NCBI GenBank assembly: GCA_007132385.1
Contig: SLOU01000118.1
Location: 1 to 51,446 of the forward strand
Reading direction: 5' to 3'
DNA: 51,446 nt
From: Balneolaceae bacterium
GTDB lineage: Bacteria > Bacteroidota > Rhodothermia > Balneolales > Balneolaceae
The stretch's first letter is position 1, and each line of letters starts with the position of its first letter. A model generated the notes under the pieces. It was not told the origin of the DNA. It worked only from the letters and a program-made list of their open reading frames with translations, and searched no databases. The position numbers and the translations under genes were made by a program. Below, in pieces: positions 37,587 to 48,288 of this stretch.

Positions 37587-38471
37587 TTAACCCCCGTTCA
37601 TCCGCTCCAAAACCTTGTAAAGTCCCTGGGTCCCCAGATTTTCGAATCCCATCGCCATTGCCGATGTATAGAATTGTTCGGCTAGAGCCAGTCCGGGCAA
37701 GGTAACTTCCATGCGCCTTGCCTCATCAAGGGCAATGCGCATATCCTTAACAAAATGCTTGATAAAGAATCCTGGGTCAAAATCCCCGCGAGCGATCCTC
37801 GGCCCCAGATTGTTGATCGACCAGGAGGATGCGGCTCCCTTGCCGATCACCGAGATCACCTTCTCCATATCCATCCCGGCCTTGTGTGCGTATAGCAGTG
37901 ACTCTACCACACCGATCATCGTTGATGCAATCAGTGTTTGATTACACATTTTGGTATGCTGGCCTTTTCCCGGCCCGCCCATCAGCTTGATATTCTCACC
38001 CATCAGTTCAAAATACGGCCTGACTCTTTCAAAGGCCTCCGGTTTGCCTCCCGCCATGATTGCCAACTTGCCTTCCCTGGCGCCGGTATCGCCTCCCGAA
38101 ACCGGAGCATCGATCGAATCGATCTCCATTTCCTGTGCTTTATTATGGATGTGTACAGCCAATGCCGGTGTGGACGTTGTCATATCCACAATACACGACC
38201 CTGCCTCAGCCTTGGATAAAATACCCGATTCACCCAGGAAAACCTGTCTGACATCTTTCGGATAACCGACAATCGAGAATATAATCCGGCTTTTTTCAGC
38301 CACATCAGCCGGCGTATCACACCATTCAGCTCCCATTTTTACCAGTGGTTCCGCTTTCGACCGGGTACGGTTAAATACAGCCACTTTATGGCCGTTATTG
38401 AGTAAATGCTGACACATGCTGCTGCCCATGACACCTGTTCCGATCCATCCTACCGTTTCTGTTTTTGTCAT
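37587..38471 (-). CDS. NAD(P)-dependent beta-hydroxyacid dehydrogenase (3-hydroxyisobutyrate dehydrogenase-like)
   Basis: VGWIGTGVMGSSMCQHLLNNGH, DAPVSGGDTGAREGKLAIMAGG, GKGQHTKMCNQ. Confidence 0.92.
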   Translation of the reverse strand: MTKTETVGWIGTGVMGSSMCQHLLNNGHKVAVFNRTRSKAEPLVKMGAEWCDTPADVAEKSRIIFSIVGYPKDVRQVFLGESGILSKAEAGSCIVDMTTSTPALAVHIHNKAQEMEIDSIDAPVSGGDTGAREGKLAIMAGGKPEAFERVRPYFELMGENIKLMGGPGKGQHTKMCNQTLIASTMIGVVESLLYAHKAGMDMEKVISVIGKGAASSWSINNLGPRIARGDFDPGFFIKHFVKDMRIALDEARRMEVTLPGLALAEQFYTSAMAMGFENLGTQGLYKVLERMNGG

Positions 38472-38700
38472 TCTTCCCGTACAAATTTATTTTTTCTGAT
38501 TTTTAATTTCAGCCTTTAATTAACCAACAAATTCCATTTTTTCGAAATTTTATCTCAATTATCTTCAAATTACTTGAAAGCTTTCGATCTATTGCTTTCC
38601 TTATTTGGCCTGTACTGCTGGAATTGTGAGCTTTTTCTGCTCTGCTGCACCTGCCGGTGTTACGGCAATTACCATTCCCATTATTAGCTTCTGATGACTT

Positions 38701-40527
38701 ATGACTTTATCAAGCGTTTTATATAAAATCCCGGTTTTTGTTTTTTCTCTCCTGTTATTTCTTTCAACCGGCTGTCAGGAGACGGACAGTGACCGGACTG
38801 TAACGTACACCATACCGGAACAACCTGAACTGGCAACCGGTTATAATCCTAAACCCGGATGGGAGATTTCCGAATTTGCTGTTGCAGCTGCAAATCCACT
38901 CGCTGCCGATGCCGGTTACCAGATTTTGAAGGCCGGTGGATCTGCCGTTGATGCAGCCATTGCCGTTCAAATGGTTTTGACTCTGGCTGAACCTCAGTCG
39001 AGCGGAATCGGTGGCGGCGCCTTTTTAATGCACTGGGATGGTACGGAATTGAAGGCTTACAATGGACGTGAAACGGCTCCTTCTTCAGCGGACGAAACTC
39101 TTTTCCTGGATAAAAACGGGGATCCCCTGGCCTTTTCCGACGCTGTTCACAGTGGTTTGGCTGTCGGTGTACCGGGAACACTTGCCATGCTAAAGGCAGC
39201 ACATGATGCCCATGGGCAGTTGCCTTGGGATGAACTGTTCCAACCGGCCATTACCCTTGCCGAAGAGGGTTTTTCCGTGAGTCACCGGCTGCATGAACAA
39301 CTGGCTGGAGAGGAACGGCTGACAGGGGATGATATCGCGAGGTCTCTTTATTTCGATGATAACGGAGATCCACATCCTGTTGGCTATAACTTGCAAAATC
39401 CGGCTCTCGCTCAAATTCTTCGAAATGTGTCTTCAGATGGAATTGATACTTTTTACGGTGGGGATGTTGCAGAGGATATCGTCGCACGGATTCAGAATCA
39501 TCCCCGTCCCGGTACGATGTCAGTGGAGGATATCCGGGATTATCCCGAACAGGACTTTGAAACCGATGCCATATGTACACCCTGGAACCGATATCGGATC
39601 TGCGGGTTCCCGCCTCCTTCTTCCGGGCATCTGACCATCATGCAGATTCTTGGCATTATGGAACACCTGGAATCACCGGCTATTCCCCTTCAGGATTTTG
39701 TACCGACGGCCGACTGGCTCCATCAGTTTCTGGAGACGTCCAAACTGGCATTTGCTGACCGGAACCGGTTTATTGCTGATCCGGGCTATGTGGATCCCCC
39801 TGGTGAGAGCTGGGAAAGTATGCTGGATTCCGAATACCTGGCCGAGCGTGCCTCCCTGGTCGGGGAATCTGCCACGGAACAGGCTGAACCTGGTAAACCG
39901 GGCCGATATGCAACGCTATTTGGCTCCCATCCGGCTCAAACCGAAAAAGGAACCAGCCACATCAGTATTGTTGATCGCGAGGGCAACGCTCTTTCCATGA
40001 CCAGTACCATTGAACAGGGGTTTGGCAGCCGTATCATGTCAGACGGTGGCACCGGATTGCCCGGAGGGTTTCACCTGAATAATGAATTGACCGATTTTTC
40101 CCGAATTCCAATTGACGAACATGGGCAACCGATCGCCAACCGCGTAGAACCCGGCAAACGACCGAGGTCGAGCATGAGTCCCACCCTGATTTTTAAAGGA
40201 GATACCGGTGAATTTGCCGCCAGTGTGGGTTCACCAGGCGGAGCGGCGATAATCCACTACACAGCCAAGACCATCATCGGCATGTACGACTGGGGGCTAA
40301 ATGCCCAGGAAGCGATCGATTTGCCCAATTTTGCCAATTATAATACACCTTCCTCCCTGCTCGAGGAAAGCCGGTTCCCGCAAGAAGTGATCGAAGCACT
40401 TCAGGAGATGGGGCATGAAATCAGTGAACGTGAATTGACAAGCGGTATCCAGGCGATTCAACGAATCGAAACCGGATTTTTCGGAGGTGCCGACCCGAGA
40501 AGAGAAGGAATAGTGATGGGAGATTGA
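38701..40527 (+). CDS. ggt: Gamma-glutamyltransferase, predicted lipoprotein
   Basis: 608 aa; lipobox LLFLSTGCQ; ASGGSAVDAAIAVQMVLTLAEPQSSGIGGGAF-type motif; catalytic-region TSHISIVDREGNALSMTSTI. Confidence 0.93.
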   Translation: MTLSSVLYKIPVFVFSLLLFLSTGCQETDSDRTVTYTIPEQPELATGYNPKPGWEISEFAVAAANPLAADAGYQILKAGGSAVDAAIAVQMVLTLAEPQSSGIGGGAFLMHWDGTELKAYNGRETAPSSADETLFLDKNGDPLAFSDAVHSGLAVGVPGTLAMLKAAHDAHGQLPWDELFQPAITLAEEGFSVSHRLHEQLAGEERLTGDDIARSLYFDDNGDPHPVGYNLQNPALAQILRNVSSDGIDTFYGGDVAEDIVARIQNHPRPGTMSVEDIRDYPEQDFETDAICTPWNRYRICGFPPPSSGHLTIMQILGIMEHLESPAIPLQDFVPTADWLHQFLETSKLAFADRNRFIADPGYVDPPGESWESMLDSEYLAERASLVGESATEQAEPGKPGRYATLFGSHPAQTEKGTSHISIVDREGNALSMTSTIEQGFGSRIMSDGGTGLPGGFHLNNELTDFSRIPIDEHGQPIANRVEPGKRPRSSMSPTLIFKGDTGEFAASVGSPGGAAIIHYTAKTIIGMYDWGLNAQEAIDLPNFANYNTPSSLLEESRFPQEVIEALQEMGHEISERELTSGIQAIQRIETGFFGGADPRREGIVMGD

Positions 40528-40648
40528 CTTAACAGACAAAAAGTGGCATAATATAAGATAATGGCAAATAATGGTTCCAATTTTTTGAAACAGAATGTGG
40601 ATCATCCAAGCAAAAAACAGTCACGATTCAGCATAAAATTCAGGTATA

Positions 40649-42610
40649 ATGGCATTTTCTGAAAGTGAAATTCGATATCTCAAACTTTTGTCGAATCAAT
40701 ACCCGACGATTCGGGCGGCTTCAACTGAAATTATCAATCTCTGTGCAATCCTCGAACTACCGAAAGGAACCGAACATTTTGTTTCGGATATTCACGGGGA
40801 ATACGAAGCGTTTAATCACGTACTACGGAACGGTTCGGGTTCAATAAAACGAAGAATAGACGAAATATTCGACTACACTCTGGATGAACAGGAGAAGAAA
40901 AACCTGGCTACCATTATCTACTACCCGGAGCAGAAACTCCCCCTGTTTCTTAAAAAGATTGATAATCCGAATGAATGGTTTCGAAAAATCCTCTTTCAAC
41001 TGATTAAACTTTGCAGGGTTTATTCTTCCAAATATACCCGAAGCAGAGTGCGCAAAATGCTACCCCTGGATTTCAACTATATCATCGAGGAACTACTCCA
41101 TGAACAGGAGAGTGACCGCAACCGCCAGGAATATTACAGCAGTATTATACACTCGATCATCAATACCGGACGGGCGGAAGCATTTATCACTGCCATGGCT
41201 CGGCTGATTCAACGGCTTATGGTTGCCCGGCTGCATGTCATCGGTGATGTTTACGACAGGGGACCGGGAGCCCATATCATCATGGATATGCTGATGAAAC
41301 ACCATGCTGTAGATTTCCAGTGGGGAAATCATGATATCGTCTGGATGGGAGCCGCTGCAGGCAGCGAAGCCTGTATCGCAAACGTGATTCGTGTGTCGCT
41401 CCGTTATGCCAACATGGAAACCCTTGAAAACGGCTATGCGATCAGCATGCTTCCACTGATGTCACTGGCAGTAGAAGTTTATGGGGATGATCCCTGCGAA
41501 CTTTTCCGCCCGAAGCAATCATCTGGCGAGTTTACCGAAAACGAACAATTGCTAATGGCCCGTATGCACAAAGCAATTACCATGATCCAGTTGAAACTTG
41601 AAAGCCAGATTATCCAGCGCCGCCCGCAGTATCAGATGAACGATCGCCTTTTTCTCGACAAAATCGATCCTGAAGATGGTACTGTTCAGATCGACGGGAA
41701 ACATTATCCGCTTATTGACTCTCATTTTCCGACTCTCGACACGGAAAATCCGTATGAACTATCCGGATATGAAAAATCGGTGATGGAAAAACTCAGGCTT
41801 TCCTTCAGTAACAGTGAACGTCTTCAGGATCATGTGCGGTTCCTCTTTTCAAAAGGAAGCATGTACCTTACGTTTAACGGGAACCTGCTTTACCACGGCT
41901 GTATTCCCATGACCCCTAATGGCAAGCTGCGCCATTTTACCCTGGACGGGATCGATTACAGCCCGAAAGAATTTATGGACCGGTTCGAACGGCTTGTGCG
42001 ACAAGGCTACTTTGTAAAAGACAACCCGGAAAAAAAACTTCACGGAATGGATACAATGTGGTATTTGTGGAGCGGCGCCCAGTCTCCCCTGTTCGGGAAG
42101 GAGAAAATGGCCACCTTTGAGCGCTATTTCATAGAAGATCCGGAAACGCATACCGAAGAGATGAATCCATATTACGACTTCCGCACCCGCGACGATGTGG
42201 CTGCAGAAATACTCAGGGAGTTCGGGCTGAATCCAGAAAACGGACATATCATCAACGGCCATGTCCCCGTGAAGGTAAAAAAAGGTGAGAACCCGGTAAA
42301 AGCCGGCGGCAAGCTGATCGTGATCGACGGCGGGTTTGCCAAAGCCTACCAGGCAAAAACGGGAATTGCCGGTTATACCCTGATCTATAACTCCTGGGGG
42401 CTTTTACTGGCCGCACATCAGCCATTTGAATCAACACAGAACGCCATCGAAAAAGAGATGGATATCCATTCCACGAACAAGATCCTCGAGCAGAATACCA
42501 AGCGAATCCGCGTTCGGGACACCGACAGTGGCCGGGAGATACAGCAGCAAATCGACGACCTGACAAACCTTCTGAATGCGTTTCGTTCCGGATTGATTAA
42601 GGAGACATAA
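40649..42610 (+). CDS. fbp: Fructose-1,6-bisphosphatase class III
   Basis: 653 aa; HFVSDIHGEYEAFNHVLRNGSG, HVIGDVYDRGPGAHIIMD, WGNHDIVWMGAAAGS. Confidence 0.95.
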   Translation: MAFSESEIRYLKLLSNQYPTIRAASTEIINLCAILELPKGTEHFVSDIHGEYEAFNHVLRNGSGSIKRRIDEIFDYTLDEQEKKNLATIIYYPEQKLPLFLKKIDNPNEWFRKILFQLIKLCRVYSSKYTRSRVRKMLPLDFNYIIEELLHEQESDRNRQEYYSSIIHSIINTGRAEAFITAMARLIQRLMVARLHVIGDVYDRGPGAHIIMDMLMKHHAVDFQWGNHDIVWMGAAAGSEACIANVIRVSLRYANMETLENGYAISMLPLMSLAVEVYGDDPCELFRPKQSSGEFTENEQLLMARMHKAITMIQLKLESQIIQRRPQYQMNDRLFLDKIDPEDGTVQIDGKHYPLIDSHFPTLDTENPYELSGYEKSVMEKLRLSFSNSERLQDHVRFLFSKGSMYLTFNGNLLYHGCIPMTPNGKLRHFTLDGIDYSPKEFMDRFERLVRQGYFVKDNPEKKLHGMDTMWYLWSGAQSPLFGKEKMATFERYFIEDPETHTEEMNPYYDFRTRDDVAAEILREFGLNPENGHIINGHVPVKVKKGENPVKAGGKLIVIDGGFAKAYQAKTGIAGYTLIYNSWGLLLAAHQPFESTQNAIEKEMDIHSTNKILEQNTKRIRVRDTDSGREIQQQIDDLTNLLNAFRSGLIKET

Positions 42611-42621
42611 ACTCGAACAGA

Positions 42622-43407
42622 TTACTTCGGGCTTTCTACTTTATCTTTGGTAGCTCCCTGCCGGCCGTTTTCCTCAAATTTATCCTCCCACGCTTCCTGA
42701 TTTTTCTTGGCGTCCTGAATGAAGGATGATTTTTGTACGGCTTTGATCAGCAATGAGTTCAAAGCGGTTGCCGGGAATCTCAGTGGCCGGTCGATATCCA
42801 TGAAAAGCACAACTCTTTCCCCGTCGGTATCATTCCAGACTTCATGGTTGTAGGTATCGTCAAACATCATCACTTTTCCTTCTTCCCAGTGTGCAAATAC
42901 TTCGTGTACGCGAATTCGGCACTTTTCCTTTGGTTCAGGTACTTTGATTCCGAGATGGCATCGAATCACACCGTTGTATACACCCCGGTGGGCCGGAATA
43001 TGTTTACCAGGTGCCAGGATCGAGAAAAATGCTGTTTTCATACCCGGAATAGATTCAATAATTTTTGTCGTTTCCGGACAGCGCTCACAATTCTTTACCG
43101 CTTTATAACCAAATCCGTACAGAAAATAGGTCTTCCATTTGTCGTCAGTTGTAATCGATTTTTGATCTTTTGAAATATCCTGAAAACTGGGAATATTGTC
43201 TTTGTGCTCAAGAATCCGGTCAACTTCCGCCCGGATTATTTCCCAATTGCCCTCCAGGTCCTTTACCCAGTCAAACTGATAGGGATCCAGAAATGGAGTT
43301 GTCGGAACTTTAGATGACTTGGCAATAAATTTCTCAAATCCCCAGAGTAACTTACTCCCCAATCGTACAACCAGCCGTGATTTACCCTTCTTATTTTTAT
43401 CAGCCAT
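42622..43407 (-). CDS. Aspartyl/asparaginyl beta-hydroxylase family dioxygenase
   Basis: LAPGKHIPAHRGVYNGVIRCHLGIKVP, VMMFDDTYNHEVWNDTDGERVVLFMDIDRPL. Confidence 0.87.
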   Translation of the reverse strand: MADKNKKGKSRLVVRLGSKLLWGFEKFIAKSSKVPTTPFLDPYQFDWVKDLEGNWEIIRAEVDRILEHKDNIPSFQDISKDQKSITTDDKWKTYFLYGFGYKAVKNCERCPETTKIIESIPGMKTAFFSILAPGKHIPAHRGVYNGVIRCHLGIKVPEPKEKCRIRVHEVFAHWEEGKVMMFDDTYNHEVWNDTDGERVVLFMDIDRPLRFPATALNSLLIKAVQKSSFIQDAKKNQEAWEDKFEENGRQGATKDKVESPK

Positions 43408-43475
43408 AGACTCAAAAGTTAGCTTGTTAACAAGTAAACAAAATATAATAATTTCATACTAATACATACTCATTT

Positions 43476-45053
43476 TTAATCCAGTCCACCGCTTCTGTTC
43501 GGGATACGCTGCTGCGGCCAGACCATCTGCCGCCCGGTCCGCGGGTTGACGGGCAGCACCCGTTTTTCCCGCGACATAAATTCGGGGTCTTCACTGGCCA
43601 TCAATGTCAATACCGCTGTCAGGATAACATTGTTGCGCACATCATCGAACACAATTTTATCATATGTATCCCGGTTTGTATGCCAGGTATAGTCCCAATA
43701 CGACCAGCTCAGAGAGCGTAGCATAAATCCAGGGGCACCGGCAGCCACAAACGAGGCATGATCGGTGCCGCCACTGCTTGGAAGTCCGGGAAAATCAGTT
43801 TCTATATGCTGCCGCACATCTTCAGGTACGGCAGCCAGCCATCTGGAAAAGAATTCATACGAGTGAAGAAAACCCTGTCCGTTAATCTCAACGACCCGGC
43901 CGGTCCCGTTATCCTGGTTGAAAAGGGCTTGCAGACCATCCACTATATCTGGGTGGTCCTCTACAAATGCCCGCGAACCGTTTAACCCTTGCTCTTCACT
44001 TCCCCACAAACCCACAAGAATAGTTCTCTTCGGATCAGGGTACACTTCCTTCAGTATTCGCGCTGTTTCCATCATCGTAATTGTACCGGTTCCATTGTCT
44101 GTGGCTCCGGTGCCTCCATCCCAGGAATCAAAATGAGCCGAAAGGATGATATACTCATCCGGCTTCTCCGTGCCGGGTATTTCGGCAATTGTATTAAATG
44201 TCGGGACAGCTCCCAGCTCTTCTGATTCTGCCCTGACCCGAATCTCGGGTTCTGCCCCGTTCATTACCATTCTGTATAACATCCCGTAATCTTCCAAAAG
44301 AATATCCACGGTCGGAATCTCATCGGTAAATGCCCCGAATATTCGATTAGTCCCAAACCCTTCACTCCAGTTCGACATAACGATGCCGGCCGCTCCGGCG
44401 TCCTCAAGTACCGAAGGCAAAGATTGCAATGTATTTCCGGTATTGGCTATCCGCTGCCTCCACGCACTTTCTTTTTGATCCCGCAGCTCTTTCATTTTCA
44501 TGAACGATTCTTCCGTGGCGTATTCTTCCCAGTTATATTCGGGCCTGCCGGTGGGTTGATGCATCGATATCATAACAAACTTTCCTTCCACATTCGGCAG
44601 CCAATCCCGGAATTCATCGGGATTATTGACCTCTGGAATAACAACGAGTCCGGCCGTAACCCCTTCGGACGGGGTCGACGGGCTCCAGGCCAATTGCATC
44701 GCTTCAAGACTGACAACACGTGGTGAAACGAGGTCGACATGAGTGATACCACGCTCCCAGCCTCGCCATTCGCCGAATTGTTCGTTTCTCGCTTCTATCC
44801 CCCACTTTTCAAATGTTTCTACAGCCCAATCGTGTGCGTGCTGCATCTGCGGAGTACCCACAAGCCTCGGCCCGATCACATCCATTAAATAGTGTCCGAG
44901 CTCTTCCAGATGAGAATTCTCTGAAGCTTCCTGAACAATCCGATGAATGATTTGATCGGTATCGATATCCGTTTCCGTTACCTGGGCAACGGAAAAGGTA
45001 GCAGTCCCCGATAAAAACAGACAAATGATGAGCAGTTGCAGTCGTTTTTTCAT
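43476..45053 (-). CDS. Secreted M28-family metallopeptidase with PA-like insert
   Basis: Signal peptide; YIILSAHFDSWDGGTGATDNGTGTITMMETARIL, VGLWGSEEQGLNGSRAF, SGGTDHASFVAAGAPGF. Confidence 0.93.
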   Translation of the reverse strand: MKKRLQLLIICLFLSGTATFSVAQVTETDIDTDQIIHRIVQEASENSHLEELGHYLMDVIGPRLVGTPQMQHAHDWAVETFEKWGIEARNEQFGEWRGWERGITHVDLVSPRVVSLEAMQLAWSPSTPSEGVTAGLVVIPEVNNPDEFRDWLPNVEGKFVMISMHQPTGRPEYNWEEYATEESFMKMKELRDQKESAWRQRIANTGNTLQSLPSVLEDAGAAGIVMSNWSEGFGTNRIFGAFTDEIPTVDILLEDYGMLYRMVMNGAEPEIRVRAESEELGAVPTFNTIAEIPGTEKPDEYIILSAHFDSWDGGTGATDNGTGTITMMETARILKEVYPDPKRTILVGLWGSEEQGLNGSRAFVEDHPDIVDGLQALFNQDNGTGRVVEINGQGFLHSYEFFSRWLAAVPEDVRQHIETDFPGLPSSGGTDHASFVAAGAPGFMLRSLSWSYWDYTWHTNRDTYDKIVFDDVRNNVILTAVLTLMASEDPEFMSREKRVLPVNPRTGRQMVWPQQRIPNRSGGLD

Positions 45054-45152
45054 GAAATCAGATCAACTCAGTTTAATATTGCGGCTTCGTGCATTGCGGT
45101 AAGATGCGAATATATCCATCCGATATTTAAATAAAAGTAAAAAACCAGACAA

Positions 45153-45950
45153 TTAAGCTGCTTTGAGCCGTGTAAAACACACAATTCCTTTCGAAAATTG
45201 CTCGGAAATATGGAATCCGGCCCTCTCGAAAAGCTGATTACTTTCATCCAAATCCCAAAATTTCAGTCCGCTCCATTCACTGGAATCCTGCAGTAAGCGC
45301 CCATACCAAGTGGAAGAACGCAGCAGATGCATCATAAAAAACACACCCTCATCCTTGATAACTCTTCTGCACTCAAACAGAACTTTAAGTTCGTCAGACA
45401 ATTCATTCAGGGTTCCACCCATTACCAGGCCATCAAATACTTTTCCGTAAAATGGCATATCACGCGCATCAGCCCGCAACAAAAAGAGATCGGCTTCATC
45501 TGCTTCCGATTTCATCCGTGCTTCATCCAGCATTTGCATCGACAAATCGAGGGCTACCACCCGGGCTTCCGGTTCCGCTTTCTTCAGAGCACGGGCATAA
45601 AGAGCTGTCGAACAACCCACATCAAGGTAGAGTCCACCCGCAGCAGGAGATACCCATTCCAACAGCAGTTCTTTTTCCTTGTCAATCGGAAATTCTTCGC
45701 CCGTTAAAATAGACAAAGACCTTTTACGCCAGATATCTTCATACAAAGCTGCCGTAACTTTCCAATGGTTACTGCTTTGTGCAAACGAAAATTCTTTCGG
45801 CTCACGAATCAGGTCGATAATATTGTTGACGACCGGGTACTCATCCCCTTCCCTGGAACACACCGTTCCATTAAACGGCTTTGACAGATGGCTGGCTTCT
45901 TCAGGTACTTCGATCGAAGCCCGTTCACTAACCGGTGATCTGAGTTCCAT
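45153..45950 (-). CDS. Class I SAM-dependent methyltransferase
   Basis: GGLYLDVGCSTALYARALKKAEPEARVVALDLSMQMLDEAR; FDGLVMGGTLNEL. Confidence 0.88.
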   Translation of the reverse strand: MELRSPVSERASIEVPEEASHLSKPFNGTVCSREGDEYPVVNNIIDLIREPKEFSFAQSSNHWKVTAALYEDIWRKRSLSILTGEEFPIDKEKELLLEWVSPAAGGLYLDVGCSTALYARALKKAEPEARVVALDLSMQMLDEARMKSEADEADLFLLRADARDMPFYGKVFDGLVMGGTLNELSDELKVLFECRRVIKDEGVFFMMHLLRSSTWYGRLLQDSSEWSGLKFWDLDESNQLFERAGFHISEQFSKGIVCFTRLKAA

Positions 45951-46128
45951 ATATTTCCCGGTTGATTATTTGGAAGATTGATCTTCGTATCAGGTTTGGT
46001 TTCAATCTGCCGTCTCATGGCTTGTCCAGTAAAAATGTTTCTTTCCGGATCAAATCATGTCAGGCTGGCAACATCAATCCTGTAACTTCTGTCTGTAGTC
46101 TACGCAATAAAGCTACAGGTGTTGCAGG

Positions 46129-46917
46129 TTATTTTTGCACAACGATGGATATCTGTGCTCCCTTTTGAACACTGAGCATTTCACTGGCATTTCCTTTATT
46201 CACAGCAACTTCAAGCATCCCTGAGCTGCCGATATAGGCCACCGGTTCCCCATCTTCAACAAATCCATATGATCTATTGATTCCGTGCAAAATGGTATTG
46301 CCAACATAAATTTTAACACCTCTTCCTTTTATCGCTTCTTCAAGTAAATGATCCGGTATATTGGATACAAGATTACCGAAACGATCGATATGAAGGATCC
46401 AGCCCTGAATTCCGGCCTTGTCGGAAATCGGCGTAGCCCAGCGATAGGTTACCAGTTTCTTAACCGGTTCCCCAAGTTTTTCCAGCGGCACTCCGTTGGC
46501 AAGATGAGCTGCTACCGGTGCAAACAGATCTCTTCCGTGGAATGTAGCTGAGGTTTCCGGCCGCCAATAGGACGTTTTGGTCAAGTGGCACGCCCTGTAT
46601 GTCGTTTGGTCTGCAATAAGTGAAAATATGCCATTATCCGGGCCTACAAATAACTGGTTGCCCAGTTCCACGGCTACCGGATTCCTTTCGGTGCCCACAC
46701 CCGGGTCGACAACAACCAGGTGAACGGTTCCTTCCGGAAACAGCGTGGCTGTATTGCGCACAACCCAGGCACCTGCCATGACATCCTGCGGTGGGATCTC
46801 GTGAGAGATATCAATCATTCGGACATCCGGAGCGATTCCAAGTATCACAGCCTTCATGGCTGCGACGTAGTGATCCTTTTGACCAAAATCACTCGTCAGT
46901 GTTATAATTTGAGACAT
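46129..46917 (-). CDS. SAM hydroxide adenosyltransferase / DUF62 (fluorinase superfamily)
   Basis: ITLTSDFGQKDHYVAAMKAVILGIAPDVRMIDISHEIPPQDV, VVVDPGVGTERNPVAVELGNQLFVGPDNGIFSL. Confidence 0.92.
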   Translation of the reverse strand: MSQIITLTSDFGQKDHYVAAMKAVILGIAPDVRMIDISHEIPPQDVMAGAWVVRNTATLFPEGTVHLVVVDPGVGTERNPVAVELGNQLFVGPDNGIFSLIADQTTYRACHLTKTSYWRPETSATFHGRDLFAPVAAHLANGVPLEKLGEPVKKLVTYRWATPISDKAGIQGWILHIDRFGNLVSNIPDHLLEEAIKGRGVKIYVGNTILHGINRSYGFVEDGEPVAYIGSSGMLEVAVNKGNASEMLSVQKGAQISIVVQK

Positions 46918-46938
46918 TCTTTTCCGGTCTGCAGAACC

Positions 46939-48057
46939 TTAGGATGAATAGCTGTTCAACATCACCGGCATCACCAGCATCAGTATCTGTTCACCATCCT
47001 CCTCTTCTGCCGGCTTGACAATACCTGCCCTGTTGGGGGTTGAAAATTCAAACCGTACATCCGATCCTTCTATATTGCTTAATACATCGGCCAGATACTT
47101 GGCATTAAATCCAATTTCCATCTCTTCATCGCTGTATTCACAGGCAACGGTCTCTTTCGCCTCACTGCTCATATCGAGATCTTCAGCCCGGATCAATATT
47201 TTATCAGGTTGAAGCTGAAGACGAATCTGCCGCGTCGTAGAACTGGAGAAAACCGATACACGCCGGACTGTTGCCAGCATCTGCTCTTTGGAAATATGCA
47301 ACTCCTTGTCATTGTCTCTGGGAATAACCGATTCATAATTCGGGTATTGTTCATTAATCAGCCGGGTAATCACAATGGTATCATCACTTTTAAACCGTGC
47401 GTGATCCCTGGAAACGATAATCTCACAGTCTTCCCCGTCCAGGGCCTTTACGACCAGGCTGAGTGCTTTATCCGGTACAATAAATTCGAGTGTTTCGTCA
47501 CTTGTCAGGTCTTTTTTGACCAGTTTGACAAGGCGATGACCGTCTGTTGCCACAAACTTACTCTCCTTCTTATCGATATGAAAGTAAACGCCCATCATGG
47601 CCGGACGCAAATCATCTGTCGAGACGGCAAATACAGTCTTTTGAATGGCACTTTGAATCAACTGGTTGGTAGTATTGAGTTTCACTCCTTCATTCATGGC
47701 CGGTGTTTCAGGAAATTCATCAGCTTCTTCACCTACAAGCTTGTAGGTCCCCTTGTCGGTTTTAAACTCTACATTTTGTTTATCATCAACTTCAAAGAAT
47801 ACCGGGATGTTCGGCAATTGCCTCAACGTATCCAGCAGCCTCCGAGCAGGAATGGCGACAGAACCTTTCTCTTCAATTTCGGCGTCAATATATTCAATGA
47901 TGGAAATTTCAAGGTCGGTTGCGGTCAGTTTTAATCTGCCGTCTTCCGACTTAAACAGAATTGTTTCAAGAATTGGCAGGGTTGCCTTGGTAGGAACCGC
48001 CCCGATAACTGCCGATAGCCCCTGATTCAAGTCGCTGCTGGTTACACTAAATTTCAT
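46939..48057 (-). CDS. dnaN: DNA polymerase III beta subunit (sliding clamp)
   Basis: MKFSVTSSDLNQGLSAVIGAVPTKATLPILETIL; C-terminal MLVMPVMLNSY. Confidence 0.97.
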   Translation of the reverse strand: MKFSVTSSDLNQGLSAVIGAVPTKATLPILETILFKSEDGRLKLTATDLEISIIEYIDAEIEEKGSVAIPARRLLDTLRQLPNIPVFFEVDDKQNVEFKTDKGTYKLVGEEADEFPETPAMNEGVKLNTTNQLIQSAIQKTVFAVSTDDLRPAMMGVYFHIDKKESKFVATDGHRLVKLVKKDLTSDETLEFIVPDKALSLVVKALDGEDCEIIVSRDHARFKSDDTIVITRLINEQYPNYESVIPRDNDKELHISKEQMLATVRRVSVFSSSTTRQIRLQLQPDKILIRAEDLDMSSEAKETVACEYSDEEMEIGFNAKYLADVLSNIEGSDVRFEFSTPNRAGIVKPAEEEDGEQILMLVMPVMLNSYSS

Positions 48058-48288
48058 ATGGACAGATCGATTAGATGTACTTGCTAAAACAACGTTTTAC
48101 GGTTAAAAATGGTAATTTTACGGACAACTTATACTAAGAAATCCTTTCCCCTACCGCAACTCTGAAACTGCCTTATTTTACCAGTTTAATATAGGGAAGA
48201 AACAAACTTTATTTCCGTATCCATTGGTGTAATGGTCTATTCCTTTTACTTTGCAACAGTGAATTACCGGTCAATTAATAATCGTTCC

